Source: Halomonas salipaludis
Lineage (GTDB): Bacteria > Pseudomonadota > Gammaproteobacteria > Pseudomonadales > Halomonadaceae
NCBI RefSeq assembly: GCF_002286975.1
Contig: NZ_NSKB01000009.1
Span: forward strand, 118,809 to 182,808
Direction of reading: 5' to 3'
DNA length: 64,000 nt
A program made the position numbers and the translations under genes. Positions within the stretch are counted from its first letter, which is position 1, and every line of letters starts with the position of its first letter. The notes beneath the pieces were generated by a model, which was not told the DNA's origin, searched no databases, and saw only the letters and a program-made list of their open reading frames with translations. Below, one piece after another: positions 27,964 to 37,254 of the stretch.

Positions 27964-29628
27964 ATGACTGACCCCGCGTCATACGACTACATCATCGTCG
28001 GCGCCGGCTCGGCCGGCTGCGTGCTGGCCGATCGGCTCAGCGCCGACGGCCGCTACCGGATACTGCTGATCGAGGCCGGTCCGCGTGACGACTCCTGGAC
28101 CATCGACATGCCCGCCGCCATGGGCGCGGCCATCGATGGCCCGCGCTTCAACTGGCACTATCACTCCGGTCCGGAGCCCTATCTCGACGACCGCTATATC
28201 GCCACCCCCCGTGGCAAGACCCTGGGCGGCTCGTCGTCGATCAACGGCATGGTCTACATTCGCGGTCACGCCCGCGACTATGACCACTGGGCCGAGAGCG
28301 GCTGCCCCGGTTGGGGGTATGCCGAGGTGCTGCCCTACTTCCGCCGCGCCGAATCCCACGAGCTGGGCGGCGATGACTACCACGGCGAGGATGGGCCGCT
28401 GCGGGTCAGCGCCGGCCGGCCCTATGATCCCTTGGCGCGCGCCTTCCTCGATGCCGGCGTTGAGGCCGGCTATCCCTACACCGAGGATCCCAACGGCTAC
28501 TGCCAGGAAGGCATGGGGCGCGTCGATCGCACCACTTATCGCGGCCGACGCTGGAGCACTGCCCGCGGCTATCTGGCCCGCGCCAGGTCGCGGAATAACC
28601 TTAGCGTGATCACCGGCGCCCTGGTCGAACGGGTGCTGCTCGACGCCGGTTGCGCCCGGGGCGTGCGCTATCGCGTCGCGGGCGACACCCGTCACGCCAC
28701 GGCCACACGCGAGGTGATCCTCGCCGCCGGGGCCATCAACACCCCGCAACTGCTGATGCTCTCCGGGATCGGCCCCGAGGAGGCACTGACAGCGCATGGC
28801 ATCGACTGCCAACATTCGCTGCCCGGGGTCGGCCAGCGTCTCAGCGACCATCCTGACAGCGTGGTCGCCTACCATGCCGAGCAGCCGGTCTCCATCGCCC
28901 CCTGGACGCATGCGCCGCGCAAGTGGTGGCTGGGCTTGCAGTGGTTCTGCCGCCATACCGGACTGGCGGCCAGCAATCAGTTCGATGCCGGCGCCTTCAT
29001 CCGTTCCCGCGCCGGGGTCGAGCACCCCGACATCCAGCTCACCTTCATGTCGGCGGCGGTGCCGCCGGGCTCGGTGGCGCCGCTGCGCGAGCACGCCTTC
29101 CAGGTGCATATCGACCTGATGCGCCCCACCAGCCTCGGTCACGTCAGGCTGCGCAGCGCCGACCCGGGCGAGGCACCGGAGATCGTTTTCCACTACCTGG
29201 CCAGCCAACGCGACCAAGCCGATATGCGCAGCGCCGTGCGCCTGGTACGCGAAATCATCGCCCAGCCAGCGTTCGACGGCCTGCGCGGTGAAGAGATCTC
29301 CCCCGGCGCGCATATCGACAGCGACGCCGACCTCGACGCCTGGGCGCGACGCACCACCGAGACCGGCTATCACGCCGCCGGGACCTGCAAGATGGGGCCC
29401 GCGGGGGATCCCGAGGCGGTCGTCGACCCCGAACTGCGTGTCCATGGTCTGGAGAGGCTGCGCGTGGTCGATGCCTCGATCATGCCGCGCATCGTCAGCG
29501 GCAATACCAATGCCCCCACGGTGATGATCGCCGAAAAGGCCAGCGACCTGCTGCTCGGCAAGCCCCCCTTGCCGCCCAGCGAGGCAGCGACCTGGATTCA
29601 CCCCGAGTGGCAACATCGGCAACGCTGA
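27964..29628 (+). CDS. GMC-family FAD oxidoreductase, choline-dehydrogenase-like
   Basis: 554 residues. FAD-binding GAGSAGCVLADRLS near the N-terminus (DYIIVGAGSAG), GMC signature GKTLGGSSSINGMVYIRGH, and the C-terminal active-site block YHAAGTCKMG followed by SGNTNAPTVMIAEKASD. BetA uses HPAGTCKMG at this place. It oxidises an alcohol to an aldehyde; the aldehyde dehydrogenase two genes downstream could take the product. BetA itself is not assumed, since the context differs from betIBA. Confidence 0.85.
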   Translation: MTDPASYDYIIVGAGSAGCVLADRLSADGRYRILLIEAGPRDDSWTIDMPAAMGAAIDGPRFNWHYHSGPEPYLDDRYIATPRGKTLGGSSSINGMVYIRGHARDYDHWAESGCPGWGYAEVLPYFRRAESHELGGDDYHGEDGPLRVSAGRPYDPLARAFLDAGVEAGYPYTEDPNGYCQEGMGRVDRTTYRGRRWSTARGYLARARSRNNLSVITGALVERVLLDAGCARGVRYRVAGDTRHATATREVILAAGAINTPQLLMLSGIGPEEALTAHGIDCQHSLPGVGQRLSDHPDSVVAYHAEQPVSIAPWTHAPRKWWLGLQWFCRHTGLAASNQFDAGAFIRSRAGVEHPDIQLTFMSAAVPPGSVAPLREHAFQVHIDLMRPTSLGHVRLRSADPGEAPEIVFHYLASQRDQADMRSAVRLVREIIAQPAFDGLRGEEISPGAHIDSDADLDAWARRTTETGYHAAGTCKMGPAGDPEAVVDPELRVHGLERLRVVDASIMPRIVSGNTNAPTVMIAEKASDLLLGKPPLPPSEAATWIHPEWQHRQR

Positions 29629-29635
29629 GGTTCTC

Positions 29636-30586
29636 ATGCACGACGCTCTATGCCTGGAAATCCGCCACCACCAAGCCCTCGGCGAACGCCTCTACCGGCT
29701 CGATCTGGCGGCAAGCGACGGCGCCACCCTGCCTCCGGCCGCACCGGGGGCTCACCTGGCACTCACGCTTCCCAACGGCATGATGCGCCACTATTCACTG
29801 CTCGATGGTGCCGACGACGGGATCTACCGCATCGCCGTGCTCCACGAGCGCGATTCCCGCGGCGGCTCGGCGTGGCTCGCCGAGCACGCCATGCCGGGCA
29901 CTCGACTGACCGCCAGCGGCCCCCATGATCGCTTTCCCCTCGACGAGAGCGCCGCTCACCACTGCCTGGTCGGCGCCGGGATCGGCATCACCCCGCTGGT
30001 CGCCATGGCGAGACGCCTGCACGCGCTGGACGCCAGCCGCGAGCTGCACTATCTGGTGCGCCATCGCCGGCAGGCGCTGTTCGCCGCCGCCCTGGCGCCG
30101 TTGTTCCCGCCCGGAAAGCTGCATCTGCATGTCTCCAGCGAGCATGGGCGCACTCGCCTCGACACCCTGGTGAACACGCCTCGTGCCAGCACCCGCGTGT
30201 ATGCCTGCGGCCCCGCCTCGCTGCTCGACGAGCTGGAGTGTCTCGCCGCCGACTGGCCGGCGGGCTGCCTGCGCCTGGAGCGCTTCCATAACGACACCGT
30301 GCCGAGCGACGCCCCTCAAGACGCCTGCGAGGTGATCCTTGAGGCCAGCGGCAGACGCTTCACGCTGGCCCCGGGCCAATCCCTGATCGATGCCCTGGAG
30401 GTACACGGCGTGGCCCCGCCGCGCCTGTGCTGCGAAGGCGTGTGCGGCACCTGCGCCACACCGCTGCTGGATGGCGAGGTGGAGCACCTCGACGCCGTGC
30501 AGTCCAGCGCCGAGAAGGCCCTCAACGACCTGATCTATCCCTGCGTGTCGCGCCCCCGCGGCCCGCGTCTCGTTCTCGACCTCTAA
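29636..30586 (+). CDS. Rieske oxygenase reductase (FNR/2Fe-2S ferredoxin type)
   Basis: 316 residues. An oxidoreductase FAD/FMN-NAD module (PGAHLALTLPNGMMRHYSLL; VGAGIGITPLVAMAR) is followed by a C-terminal plant-type ferredoxin domain with CCEGVCGTC (about residue 265) and a later Cys near YPCVSR. This is the CntB/vanillate-demethylase-B architecture. It should pass electrons from NAD(P)H to the Rieske protein at 25049-26203. Confidence 0.9.
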   Translation: MHDALCLEIRHHQALGERLYRLDLAASDGATLPPAAPGAHLALTLPNGMMRHYSLLDGADDGIYRIAVLHERDSRGGSAWLAEHAMPGTRLTASGPHDRFPLDESAAHHCLVGAGIGITPLVAMARRLHALDASRELHYLVRHRRQALFAAALAPLFPPGKLHLHVSSEHGRTRLDTLVNTPRASTRVYACGPASLLDELECLAADWPAGCLRLERFHNDTVPSDAPQDACEVILEASGRRFTLAPGQSLIDALEVHGVAPPRLCCEGVCGTCATPLLDGEVEHLDAVQSSAEKALNDLIYPCVSRPRGPRLVLDL

Positions 30587-30598
30587 GTGGAGTCCCGC

Positions 30599-32083
30599 AT
30601 GCCTCATAGCCACCACGACTGGCACCGCCTCGCCGCCGAGCTGACAGCCGACGGTCGTGCCTTCATCGACGGCCAGCGCCAGGCGGCCCAGGCCGGCGAC
30701 TGGCTCGACTCCCTCAATCCCATGGGCGGGCCACCCGTCGCACGCATCGCCGCCGGCACCGCCACGGATATCGACCTGGCCGTGGCCGCTGCACGTCGCA
30801 GTTTCAGCGCCGGCGACTGGTCGCGAGCCACACCGACCCGGCGTCGCCAGGTCTTGCAGGCAATCGCCGCGGGGCTGCGCGAGCACGCCGAGACGCTGGC
30901 CCTGCTCGACTGCCTGGAAGTCGGCAAACGTATCGACGAGGCCCTCGACGATGTCGAGGAGTCCGCGCGACTGTTCGACTGGTATGCCGAGGTGCAGGAC
31001 AAGTGGTACGACGCCCTGGCCGCCTCGCCGCCCGGCGTGCAGGCCAGCATGCGCCATGAGCCATTGGGCGTGATCGGTGCGGTGGTGCCCTGGAACTATC
31101 CGCTTCACAACGCCTGCGTCAAGCTGGCGCCGGCGCTGGCCGCCGGCAATAGCGTGGTACTCAAACCCGCCGAGGAGTCATCGCTGTCGGCACTGCGCCT
31201 TGCCGAGCTGTGCGAGATCGCTGGCCTCCCCCAGGGGGTGGTCAATGTGGTGCCCGGGCATGGCCACCAGGCCGGCGAGGCACTGGGCCGCCACGCCGAC
31301 GTCGATGCCATCGGCTTCACCGGCTCCAGCGACATCGGCAAGCGCTTCATGGTCTATGCCGGCGAGTCCAACATGAAGCCGGTGTGGCTGGAGTGCGGCG
31401 GCAAGAGTCCGCATCTGGTGTTCGCCGACGCAGGCGATCTGGAGGAGGTCGCCGACGCCGTGGCCGGCGGCATCTTCACCAATGCCGGTCAAGTCTGCTC
31501 GGCTCATTCACGGCTGCTGGTGCAGCGCGAGCTGGCCGAGCCATTGCTCGACGCACTCTGCCGCCGCGCCAATGCGCTGACCCTCGGCGATCCGCTCGAT
31601 CCCGCCACGACGCTGGGGCCGCTGGTCAGCCAGGCCCAGTTCGACAAGGTCTGCGACTATTTGCGCCTGGGTCGCAACGAAGCGCGGCTGGTATGCGGAG
31701 GCGAGCCCCGCGAGGCGGACGGCGGACGGCTGTTCGTGGCGCCGACGATCTTTGCCGACGTCACCCCCGAGCGACGCCTGTTCCGCGAGGAGATCTTCGG
31801 CCCGGTCTTGACGGTCACCCCCTTCGACGACGAGGAGCAGGCCGTGGCACTGGCCAACGACAGCGACTATGGCCTGGCGGCCTCGCTGTGGACCCGCGAC
31901 CTGGGACGGGCGCACCGCCTGTGCGACCGTCTGCAGGCGGGCACCGTCACGGTCAATGGCGTGGATGCCGTGAGCCTGCAGACCACCTTCGGCGGCGTCA
32001 AGCAGTCGGGCATCGGTCGCGACTACGCCCTCGCCGGTATGCAAAAATACATGGCCGTCAAGACGCGCTGGATTCAGTATTGA
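30599..32083 (+). CDS. NAD(P)-dependent aldehyde dehydrogenase
   Basis: 494 residues from the ATG at 30599 (GGAG at 7 bases; a GTG at 30587 is less likely). The catalytic Cys is in FTNAGQVCSAHSRL (about 299) and the general-base Glu in WLECGGKSPHLVF; NAD site FTGSSDIGKRFM. It resembles BetB/gamma-aminobutyraldehyde dehydrogenases. It probably oxidises the aldehyde released by the oxygenase or the GMC enzyme; with a carnitine-like substrate that product would be malic semialdehyde, but this is a guess. Confidence 0.88.
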   Translation: MPHSHHDWHRLAAELTADGRAFIDGQRQAAQAGDWLDSLNPMGGPPVARIAAGTATDIDLAVAAARRSFSAGDWSRATPTRRRQVLQAIAAGLREHAETLALLDCLEVGKRIDEALDDVEESARLFDWYAEVQDKWYDALAASPPGVQASMRHEPLGVIGAVVPWNYPLHNACVKLAPALAAGNSVVLKPAEESSLSALRLAELCEIAGLPQGVVNVVPGHGHQAGEALGRHADVDAIGFTGSSDIGKRFMVYAGESNMKPVWLECGGKSPHLVFADAGDLEEVADAVAGGIFTNAGQVCSAHSRLLVQRELAEPLLDALCRRANALTLGDPLDPATTLGPLVSQAQFDKVCDYLRLGRNEARLVCGGEPREADGGRLFVAPTIFADVTPERRLFREEIFGPVLTVTPFDDEEQAVALANDSDYGLAASLWTRDLGRAHRLCDRLQAGTVTVNGVDAVSLQTTFGGVKQSGIGRDYALAGMQKYMAVKTRWIQY

Positions 32084-32103
32084 GTCCCCGACAGGAGATT
32101 TCC

Positions 32104-32841
32104 ATGCAACAGCACGACGTGTCGCGCCCCATCCTGGATGCCAGTCCGCGCCAGCAGCTGGCCGCCGCCTTTCGCTGGATGGCCCGTCTCGACATGCACG
32201 AGGCCACCGCCAATCACTGCAGCCTGGCGCTGGACGAGCGACGCTTCCTGATCAACCCGCTCGGTCATCACTTCTCGGAGCTGCGCGCCAGCGACCTGCT
32301 CGAGGTGGATCGCCACGGGCAAGCGCCGGCGGGCATCGACCCCACTGCCTGGGCGATTCACGGCGCCATGCATCGCCAGGGCGAGCACATCGGCTGCATC
32401 CTGCACAGCCACGCCCCCTATGCCACCGCACTGGCCTGCCTGGAAGCGCCCCATCTGCCCCCGGTGGAGCAGAACAGCATGCGCTTCTTCGAGCGTCTTT
32501 ATGTCGATCAAGGCTTCGATGGCATGGGGCTCGCCGACGAGGCCGAACGCCTCGGCGGGCTGGCCAACCGTGCCTCGGTACTGCTGCTCGGCAACCACGG
32601 CGTGGTGACCACCGGCGCCGATGTCGCCGAGGCATTCGATCGACTCTACTACTTCGAGCGCGCCTGCCGCACCTATCTGATCGCTCGCAGCAGCGGCCTG
32701 CCGCTCAAGCCGGTCAGCGACACGGTGGCGCGCAAGACCGCGGCCCAGTGGGACGACTACATGGCCGAGGGGGCCGCCCAGCAGCACTTTGCCGCGCTGC
32801 TGCGCATTCTCGACCGTGACTCCCCTGACTATCGTCACTGA
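32104..32841 (+). CDS. Class II aldolase/adducin family protein
   Basis: 245 residues from MQQHDVSRPILDASPRQQL at 32104, with AGGAG upstream. The zinc ligands are visible as HSHAPYATAL (two His) and GNHGVVTTG (third His); the catalytic Glu is plausibly in PPVEQNSMRFF. Members cleave or epimerise hydroxy-ketone phosphates, or decarboxylate. In this operon it may split the carbon skeleton after N-group removal. Its stop overlaps the regulator start (TGATG). Confidence 0.85.
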   Translation: MQQHDVSRPILDASPRQQLAAAFRWMARLDMHEATANHCSLALDERRFLINPLGHHFSELRASDLLEVDRHGQAPAGIDPTAWAIHGAMHRQGEHIGCILHSHAPYATALACLEAPHLPPVEQNSMRFFERLYVDQGFDGMGLADEAERLGGLANRASVLLLGNHGVVTTGADVAEAFDRLYYFERACRTYLIARSSGLPLKPVSDTVARKTAAQWDDYMAEGAAQQHFAALLRILDRDSPDYRH

Positions 32842-33869
32842 TGCGTACGCCTGGCCTGCCTGATAGCGCTCCCTCGACGCCCCCCTACCGGCTCAAGCTG
32901 ATGCTGATGCCGGCGTTCTCCTTCGCCGGCCTGGGGACCATTCTGGATAGCCTGTTCATCATCAACTGGCTCGCCCAGGAGCCGCGCTTCGAGTGGCAGC
33001 TGCTGGGGCTGGAGGAGAGCGTCATGGCCTCCAACGGCACGCCGCTGGCCGTCGAGCGCGAGTGGCCGGCTCCGCATACGCTGGACGAGGTGTGGGTGCT
33101 GGCCAGTTTCGCCACCAAGAGCTACCGCGACGATACACGCCTGGCCATGTGGCTACGCCACTGTGCCGCCGCGGGAGCCAACCTCGGCGGTATCGAGGTA
33201 GGCAGCGACATGCTCGCCGCCGCCGGGGTCATGCAGGGCCATCGTGTCGCCATGCACTGGGACAACCGCGAGGGCTTCGCCGAGCGCTACCCGCAACTCG
33301 AGACCAGCAGCGAGCTCTACTGCCTCGACCGCGACCGGCTGAGCTGCGCCGGGGGCACCGCCATCGTCGACCTGATGTTCGCCTGGCTGGCTCGCCATGT
33401 GGAACCCGCCCTGCTCGAGGAGCTGCGCAATCATCTCCTAGAACGTCGTCAACGCGACGGCACTCGCCAGCAGCTTGCCGCCGACCCGCTCCACCATGCC
33501 GAAACCTCGGCACAGATTCGCCGGGTGCTGCGTCATATGCGCCGCCACATCGAAGCACCGCTAAGCACTGCCGAGCTGGCCAGCCATGCCGGCCTCTCGA
33601 CGCGTCAACTGGAGCGCCGCTTCAAGCATGAGCTGGGGGTCACACCGATGCGCTATTACCTGTGGCTGCGCATCAACCGTGCCCATCGTCTGCTGCAGCA
33701 GACGGACCTCAGTGTGGCGTCCGTCGCCAGTGCCGCCGGTTTCGCATCGCTGGAGCATTTCTCACGCAGTTATCGCCGTTTCTTCGGCTGCGCGCCCAGC
33801 AGCGATCGCCTGCAGTCGCCCGAGGCGCCGGTGCTGCCACTGCGCTACCTGCCCTACCGTCGGCGCTGA
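32841..33869 (+). CDS. GlxA/GbdR-type AraC-family regulator
   Basis: 342 residues. The N-terminal half is a DJ-1/PfpI-like (GATase1) domain (LKLMLMPAFSFAGLGTILDSLF; GGIEVGSDMLAAAGVMQGHRVAMHW). The C-terminal half is an AraC DNA-binding domain (ELASHAGLSTRQLERRFKHELGVTPMRYY in two parts). This architecture is that of GbdR, CdhR and SouR, which sense glycine betaine, carnitine and sarcosine. It is the last gene of the operon and is translationally coupled to the aldolase, so it may be an autoregulated activator. Confidence 0.88.
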   Translation: MRTPGLPDSAPSTPPYRLKLMLMPAFSFAGLGTILDSLFIINWLAQEPRFEWQLLGLEESVMASNGTPLAVEREWPAPHTLDEVWVLASFATKSYRDDTRLAMWLRHCAAAGANLGGIEVGSDMLAAAGVMQGHRVAMHWDNREGFAERYPQLETSSELYCLDRDRLSCAGGTAIVDLMFAWLARHVEPALLEELRNHLLERRQRDGTRQQLAADPLHHAETSAQIRRVLRHMRRHIEAPLSTAELASHAGLSTRQLERRFKHELGVTPMRYYLWLRINRAHRLLQQTDLSVASVASAAGFASLEHFSRSYRRFFGCAPSSDRLQSPEAPVLPLRYLPYRRR

Positions 33870-33982
33870 CGTTCGCGGCCGCCCACCCGCGGACGCTATG
33901 CAGGGGCTCGCTTGAGCCTCGGCGACAATTTACCTAGGATGCTAACTTTCCCCTTACGCGAGGTCGCTCGCTCAGGATACTC

Positions 33983-35359
33983 ATGTCCGCTCAGGATGCG
34001 CCGCCCGCCGCCCCCACTCGCCCCGACTCGCCCTCGCTGCGTCAGGTGATCGCCGGCGTCGCTATCCTCGCCGGGCTGATCTGGCAGATCCTGCTGTTCA
34101 CTGGCGCGGCCGTGACGCCGCTGCCGGTGGGCTATCTGCTGTGGTTCTCGGTGGTGCTGCTGTGGCGCGACATCCCTACCCGCTCACGGCGCCAGGCCGG
34201 CGTACTGATCGCACTGGGTGCCGGCATGCTGCTGGCGGCACGACTAGGCTATGCCGCCGAGGTGGCCTGGCCGTGGATTCTGGACGGCAATACCTACGTG
34301 GTAGCGATGCTGGTAGGCGTCAGCTTCATCAGCCTGATCGGCAGTCAAAGCCCCAGTCGCAGCGGTACCCATCTGACCGGCTGGCGCGGCGTGCTCAGCA
34401 CCTGGTTCAGCGTTCACCTGCTGGGGTCGATCCTCAACCTCTCCACCGTCTTCATGGTGGGGGACCGCCTGCGCGGCCTCAACCCGACGCCCACCCCGCC
34501 AGCCACCGCACCGCTCAGCCCGCCACAAATCCTGGCTCTCAATCGGGGGCTCTCCAGCGCCGCGTTCTGGTCGCCGTTCTTCGCCTCGATGGGGGTGGTG
34601 ATGAGCCTGGCGCCGCAGATGAACTTCCTGTGGATTCTCGCCTTCGGCGTGCCACTGGGGGCTCTGTCGGGGCTGCTGACCTACCTCGAGCTGCAGCGCC
34701 GCTTCGACCTCGCCGCTACCCCCGGTTTCGCCATGTCGCCGGCCAACCTGTTGATGCCGGTGGCCATGGCAAGCCTGGTGATGCTGTTTCACTACGGCCT
34801 GACGCCTGGGCTGTCGATCGTCAGCATTATCACCTTTCTGCTGCCGGCGGCGGCGCTGGCCAGCAACCTGCCCCAGGGGCTGCGCTGGACGCGACGGCGC
34901 CTCGTCGAGCATACCCGCCGGCGGCTGCCGAGCATGCGCGGCGAGATTTCGCTGTTCCTGGCGGCGGGGCTCTTTACTCAAGGATTGTCGACGCTGATCG
35001 CCGCCGTGACCGGCGGCGAGTGGGTGCTGTTCGCGCACTTCGGCGCGCCCCAGGCGGTGGCAAGCTATGCGATCATCGTCGCCAGCGCCATCGCCGGCCT
35101 GCATCCGATCATCGGCGTCTCGACGCTGGCCTCGATGCTCGACCTCGAGGGCAGCCGCTACACGCTGCTGGCCTTCGTGGCGCTGGCCTCCTGGGGTGTG
35201 GGCACGGCAGTGGGGCCACTGTCGGGGATCAACCTCTCGCTGCAGGGGCGTTACGGCGTCAGCGGCTATCGCACCATGCGCCTCAACGCCCCCTATGCCG
35301 CCGTGATGTCCCTGGCGGTGGTGGTCGGCATCGTCCTGCTCGACCGGCTCCTCGCCTGA
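33983..35359 (+). CDS. Multi-pass inner-membrane protein of unknown function
   Basis: 458 residues with about ten to twelve hydrophobic segments (for example VIAGVAILAGLIWQILLF, YLLWFSVVLLW, VGVSFISLIGSQ, LVMLFHYGLTPGLSIVSIITFLL, AVVVGIVLLDRLL). A family cannot be named with confidence; the general look recalls ion-transporter-like permeases. It starts 113 bases after the regulator on the same strand and ends directly against the convergent DUF1451 gene. Whether it belongs to the catabolic operon is unclear. Confidence 0.7.
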   Translation: MSAQDAPPAAPTRPDSPSLRQVIAGVAILAGLIWQILLFTGAAVTPLPVGYLLWFSVVLLWRDIPTRSRRQAGVLIALGAGMLLAARLGYAAEVAWPWILDGNTYVVAMLVGVSFISLIGSQSPSRSGTHLTGWRGVLSTWFSVHLLGSILNLSTVFMVGDRLRGLNPTPTPPATAPLSPPQILALNRGLSSAAFWSPFFASMGVVMSLAPQMNFLWILAFGVPLGALSGLLTYLELQRRFDLAATPGFAMSPANLLMPVAMASLVMLFHYGLTPGLSIVSIITFLLPAAALASNLPQGLRWTRRRLVEHTRRRLPSMRGEISLFLAAGLFTQGLSTLIAAVTGGEWVLFAHFGAPQAVASYAIIVASAIAGLHPIIGVSTLASMLDLEGSRYTLLAFVALASWGVGTAVGPLSGINLSLQGRYGVSGYRTMRLNAPYAAVMSLAVVVGIVLLDRLLA

Positions 35360-35875
35360 TCAGTCGGAGGCGCGGGCAAAGTAGCGATGCCCACACTGGT
35401 GGCAGGGCTCGATGCGGGTAACCGTCTCGAGGGTGACCCTGGCGTCGCAGTGCACGCAGGCCATGCGCCCGGGAGCGGCGATCTCGCCTTCGCAGTAGTC
35501 GGCCTGGGCCGCCTCGAGGTCGTCCTCGAGCCGCTCGCGGTCGACGACACTGCGGTCGGCCACCGACAGCAGCGCCTCGCTGACCTTACGCGATAGCACC
35601 GCAAGATCGATGCCCAGCCAGCTGGCCACGCTGTTGCCGCCGGCAGCAAGATAACGGCGCATGTCCTTGAGGTCGCGCTCGACCCAGGCGCGCAGCAGCG
35701 CGAGCTCGTCCTTGGTGAACTCCTCGAACTCGGCCTCGAACTCCACCGCGTCGTCGAGATCCTGTTGCAGTGCCTCCCATGACAGTTCGTCGGCGCCCTC
35801 CTGCAGGCGCGCCAGCATGCGTTCATACCCTTCGCGCAGGCGATGCTCCTGCGATGACTCTTTGCGATCGCTCAT
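35360..35875 (-). CDS. DUF1451 (YbeL-like) zinc-ribbon protein
   Basis: 171 residues. The first about 115 are helical and charged (LREGYERMLARLQEGADELS...). The C-terminus carries a zinc ribbon of two Cys pairs (ACVHCDAR and EPCHQCGHRYF). This matches the YbeL family, whose function is unknown. The start overlaps the stop of the O-antigen-ligase-like gene by four bases. Confidence 0.85.
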   Translation of the reverse strand: MSDRKESSQEHRLREGYERMLARLQEGADELSWEALQQDLDDAVEFEAEFEEFTKDELALLRAWVERDLKDMRRYLAAGGNSVASWLGIDLAVLSRKVSEALLSVADRSVVDRERLEDDLEAAQADYCEGEIAAPGRMACVHCDARVTLETVTRIEPCHQCGHRYFARASD

Positions 35876-37239
35876 GATCTGCTCCTTGAACGCTGGACGA
35901 AAAACCTGTCTTCATCATCTTCAATATTAGTGCCTGGATGCAAACCACACGACCCAGAGCGTGGTGCGGCTGCAAGCGCCTCTTCGCGAGCGCGAAGTGC
36001 CGCCCAGCACACCACGCACAATCCCAGGTAGCCGCTCAAGCCCCGTAGGTCGCGCAGCATCGATTGCGTCAGTCCGAAGTCGAAGAAGGCCACCGGCACC
36101 ATCATGCCGGCGGCAGCCAGTATCTGCAGGTCGGGCGCATGGCGGGATCGGCGCAGCTTCTTCCAGAATAACCACAGTGGTACTGCATATAGCAGTATCA
36201 GGCTCAGCACCCCGGCCAGTCCCCGCCTGGCCGCGGTGTCGATGATCTCGTTGTGTAGTTGCACATGGATGATGACGCGGTCATAGACCCTGCCCTCCTC
36301 GGCCAAGGCTCTCAGGGCGTCCTCCATATGGCGTTCGCCATGGCCGAACAGTGGCTTTTCAGCAACCATGATCGCCCCGGCACGCCACAGCTCCAGACGC
36401 ATGCCAAGGGAGTTGCCGGCATTGCCCTGCTGCCAGTAGCGCTGCGCATCGCTTGTCACCTGCCCCACGCGCTCACCGACACCGCTATGTGGCAATACGA
36501 CAATCACCAGCATCAGCGCTGCCAAGCCACCAATCCCGAAGCGCAGGTAACGCCTTGGCAATACGTCCCGGGCAGCGCGGAAGACCAGCAGCATCACAAA
36601 AGGTAAGGCAACCCAGCCACCGCGGGTCCCTGAGAGCAGCGACCCAAGCAAACCCAAGGCGGCGGCCAGCAGCGCAAGCACCAGCAAGGATGCATGCCTG
36701 GGCGAGCGATAGCGCAGGCTCCATAGCACTGCCATCAGCGCCAGCGAGCCAAGCAGCAGAGAGAGATTGCCGAAGGGAATGGCATTGATACCGTTGCTGG
36801 CCCGCTCCGCCCCAAGCACCAGCCGCTCATAGAGCGCAATCAGCCCCGCCCCTGAAGCACCCAAACAGGCGCCCCACCACAACATGCGTGGATTGGGCGG
36901 GTAGCAACGCAGGCCAATCAGCAGCGGCACCACCAACAGTGGCCAGATCGGCAGCGCGCGAATGCCAGCCCTCTCGATGACTGGCCAGTGCCCCGAACGC
37001 CATACATCAAGCAACCAGACAGCCCCGTAGAGCATCAGTGCAGCGCAGAACCAGGCGTCGTCCCGATCGAGCCTTGCGTACTGCTCGCGTCGTGCCGTCA
37101 CAGCGATCAGTAGACACAGCCCGAGCCCCGCGAGCGCAACGACTCTATGGGCGTCAGGAATCAGCACCAGCAGGGCAACGAAGGCCAGCATCAATACGCT
37201 GTTGGCATGACCAACCGCCTGGCCAAGCTTCATCGGCAT
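35872..37239 (-). CDS. O-antigen ligase-like (WaaL/Wzy) membrane protein
   Basis: 455 residues, about eleven to twelve membrane segments, and the WaaL/PF04932 core: ALGLLGSLLSGTRGGWVALP and a large periplasmic loop with GHGERHMEDALRAL and VQLHNEIIDTAARRG (the conserved H-N-x-x-I/L-D/E-x-x-A/G signature). Such proteins join or polymerise glycans in the periplasm. It is 15 bases downstream of the ABC transporter gene and may share its transcript. It could serve lipopolysaccharide or the exopolysaccharide made by the 51-62 kb locus. Confidence 0.8.
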   Translation of the reverse strand: MPMKLGQAVGHANSVLMLAFVALLVLIPDAHRVVALAGLGLCLLIAVTARREQYARLDRDDAWFCAALMLYGAVWLLDVWRSGHWPVIERAGIRALPIWPLLVVPLLIGLRCYPPNPRMLWWGACLGASGAGLIALYERLVLGAERASNGINAIPFGNLSLLLGSLALMAVLWSLRYRSPRHASLLVLALLAAALGLLGSLLSGTRGGWVALPFVMLLVFRAARDVLPRRYLRFGIGGLAALMLVIVVLPHSGVGERVGQVTSDAQRYWQQGNAGNSLGMRLELWRAGAIMVAEKPLFGHGERHMEDALRALAEEGRVYDRVIIHVQLHNEIIDTAARRGLAGVLSLILLYAVPLWLFWKKLRRSRHAPDLQILAAAGMMVPVAFFDFGLTQSMLRDLRGLSGYLGLCVVCWAALRAREEALAAAPRSGSCGLHPGTNIEDDEDRFFVQRSRSRS

Positions 37240-37254
37240 GTCAGCCCAAATCGG

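Noticed and set aside
27979..29637. 552-codon minus-strand open frame
   Set aside because: Antisense shadow of the GMC oxidoreductase gene.
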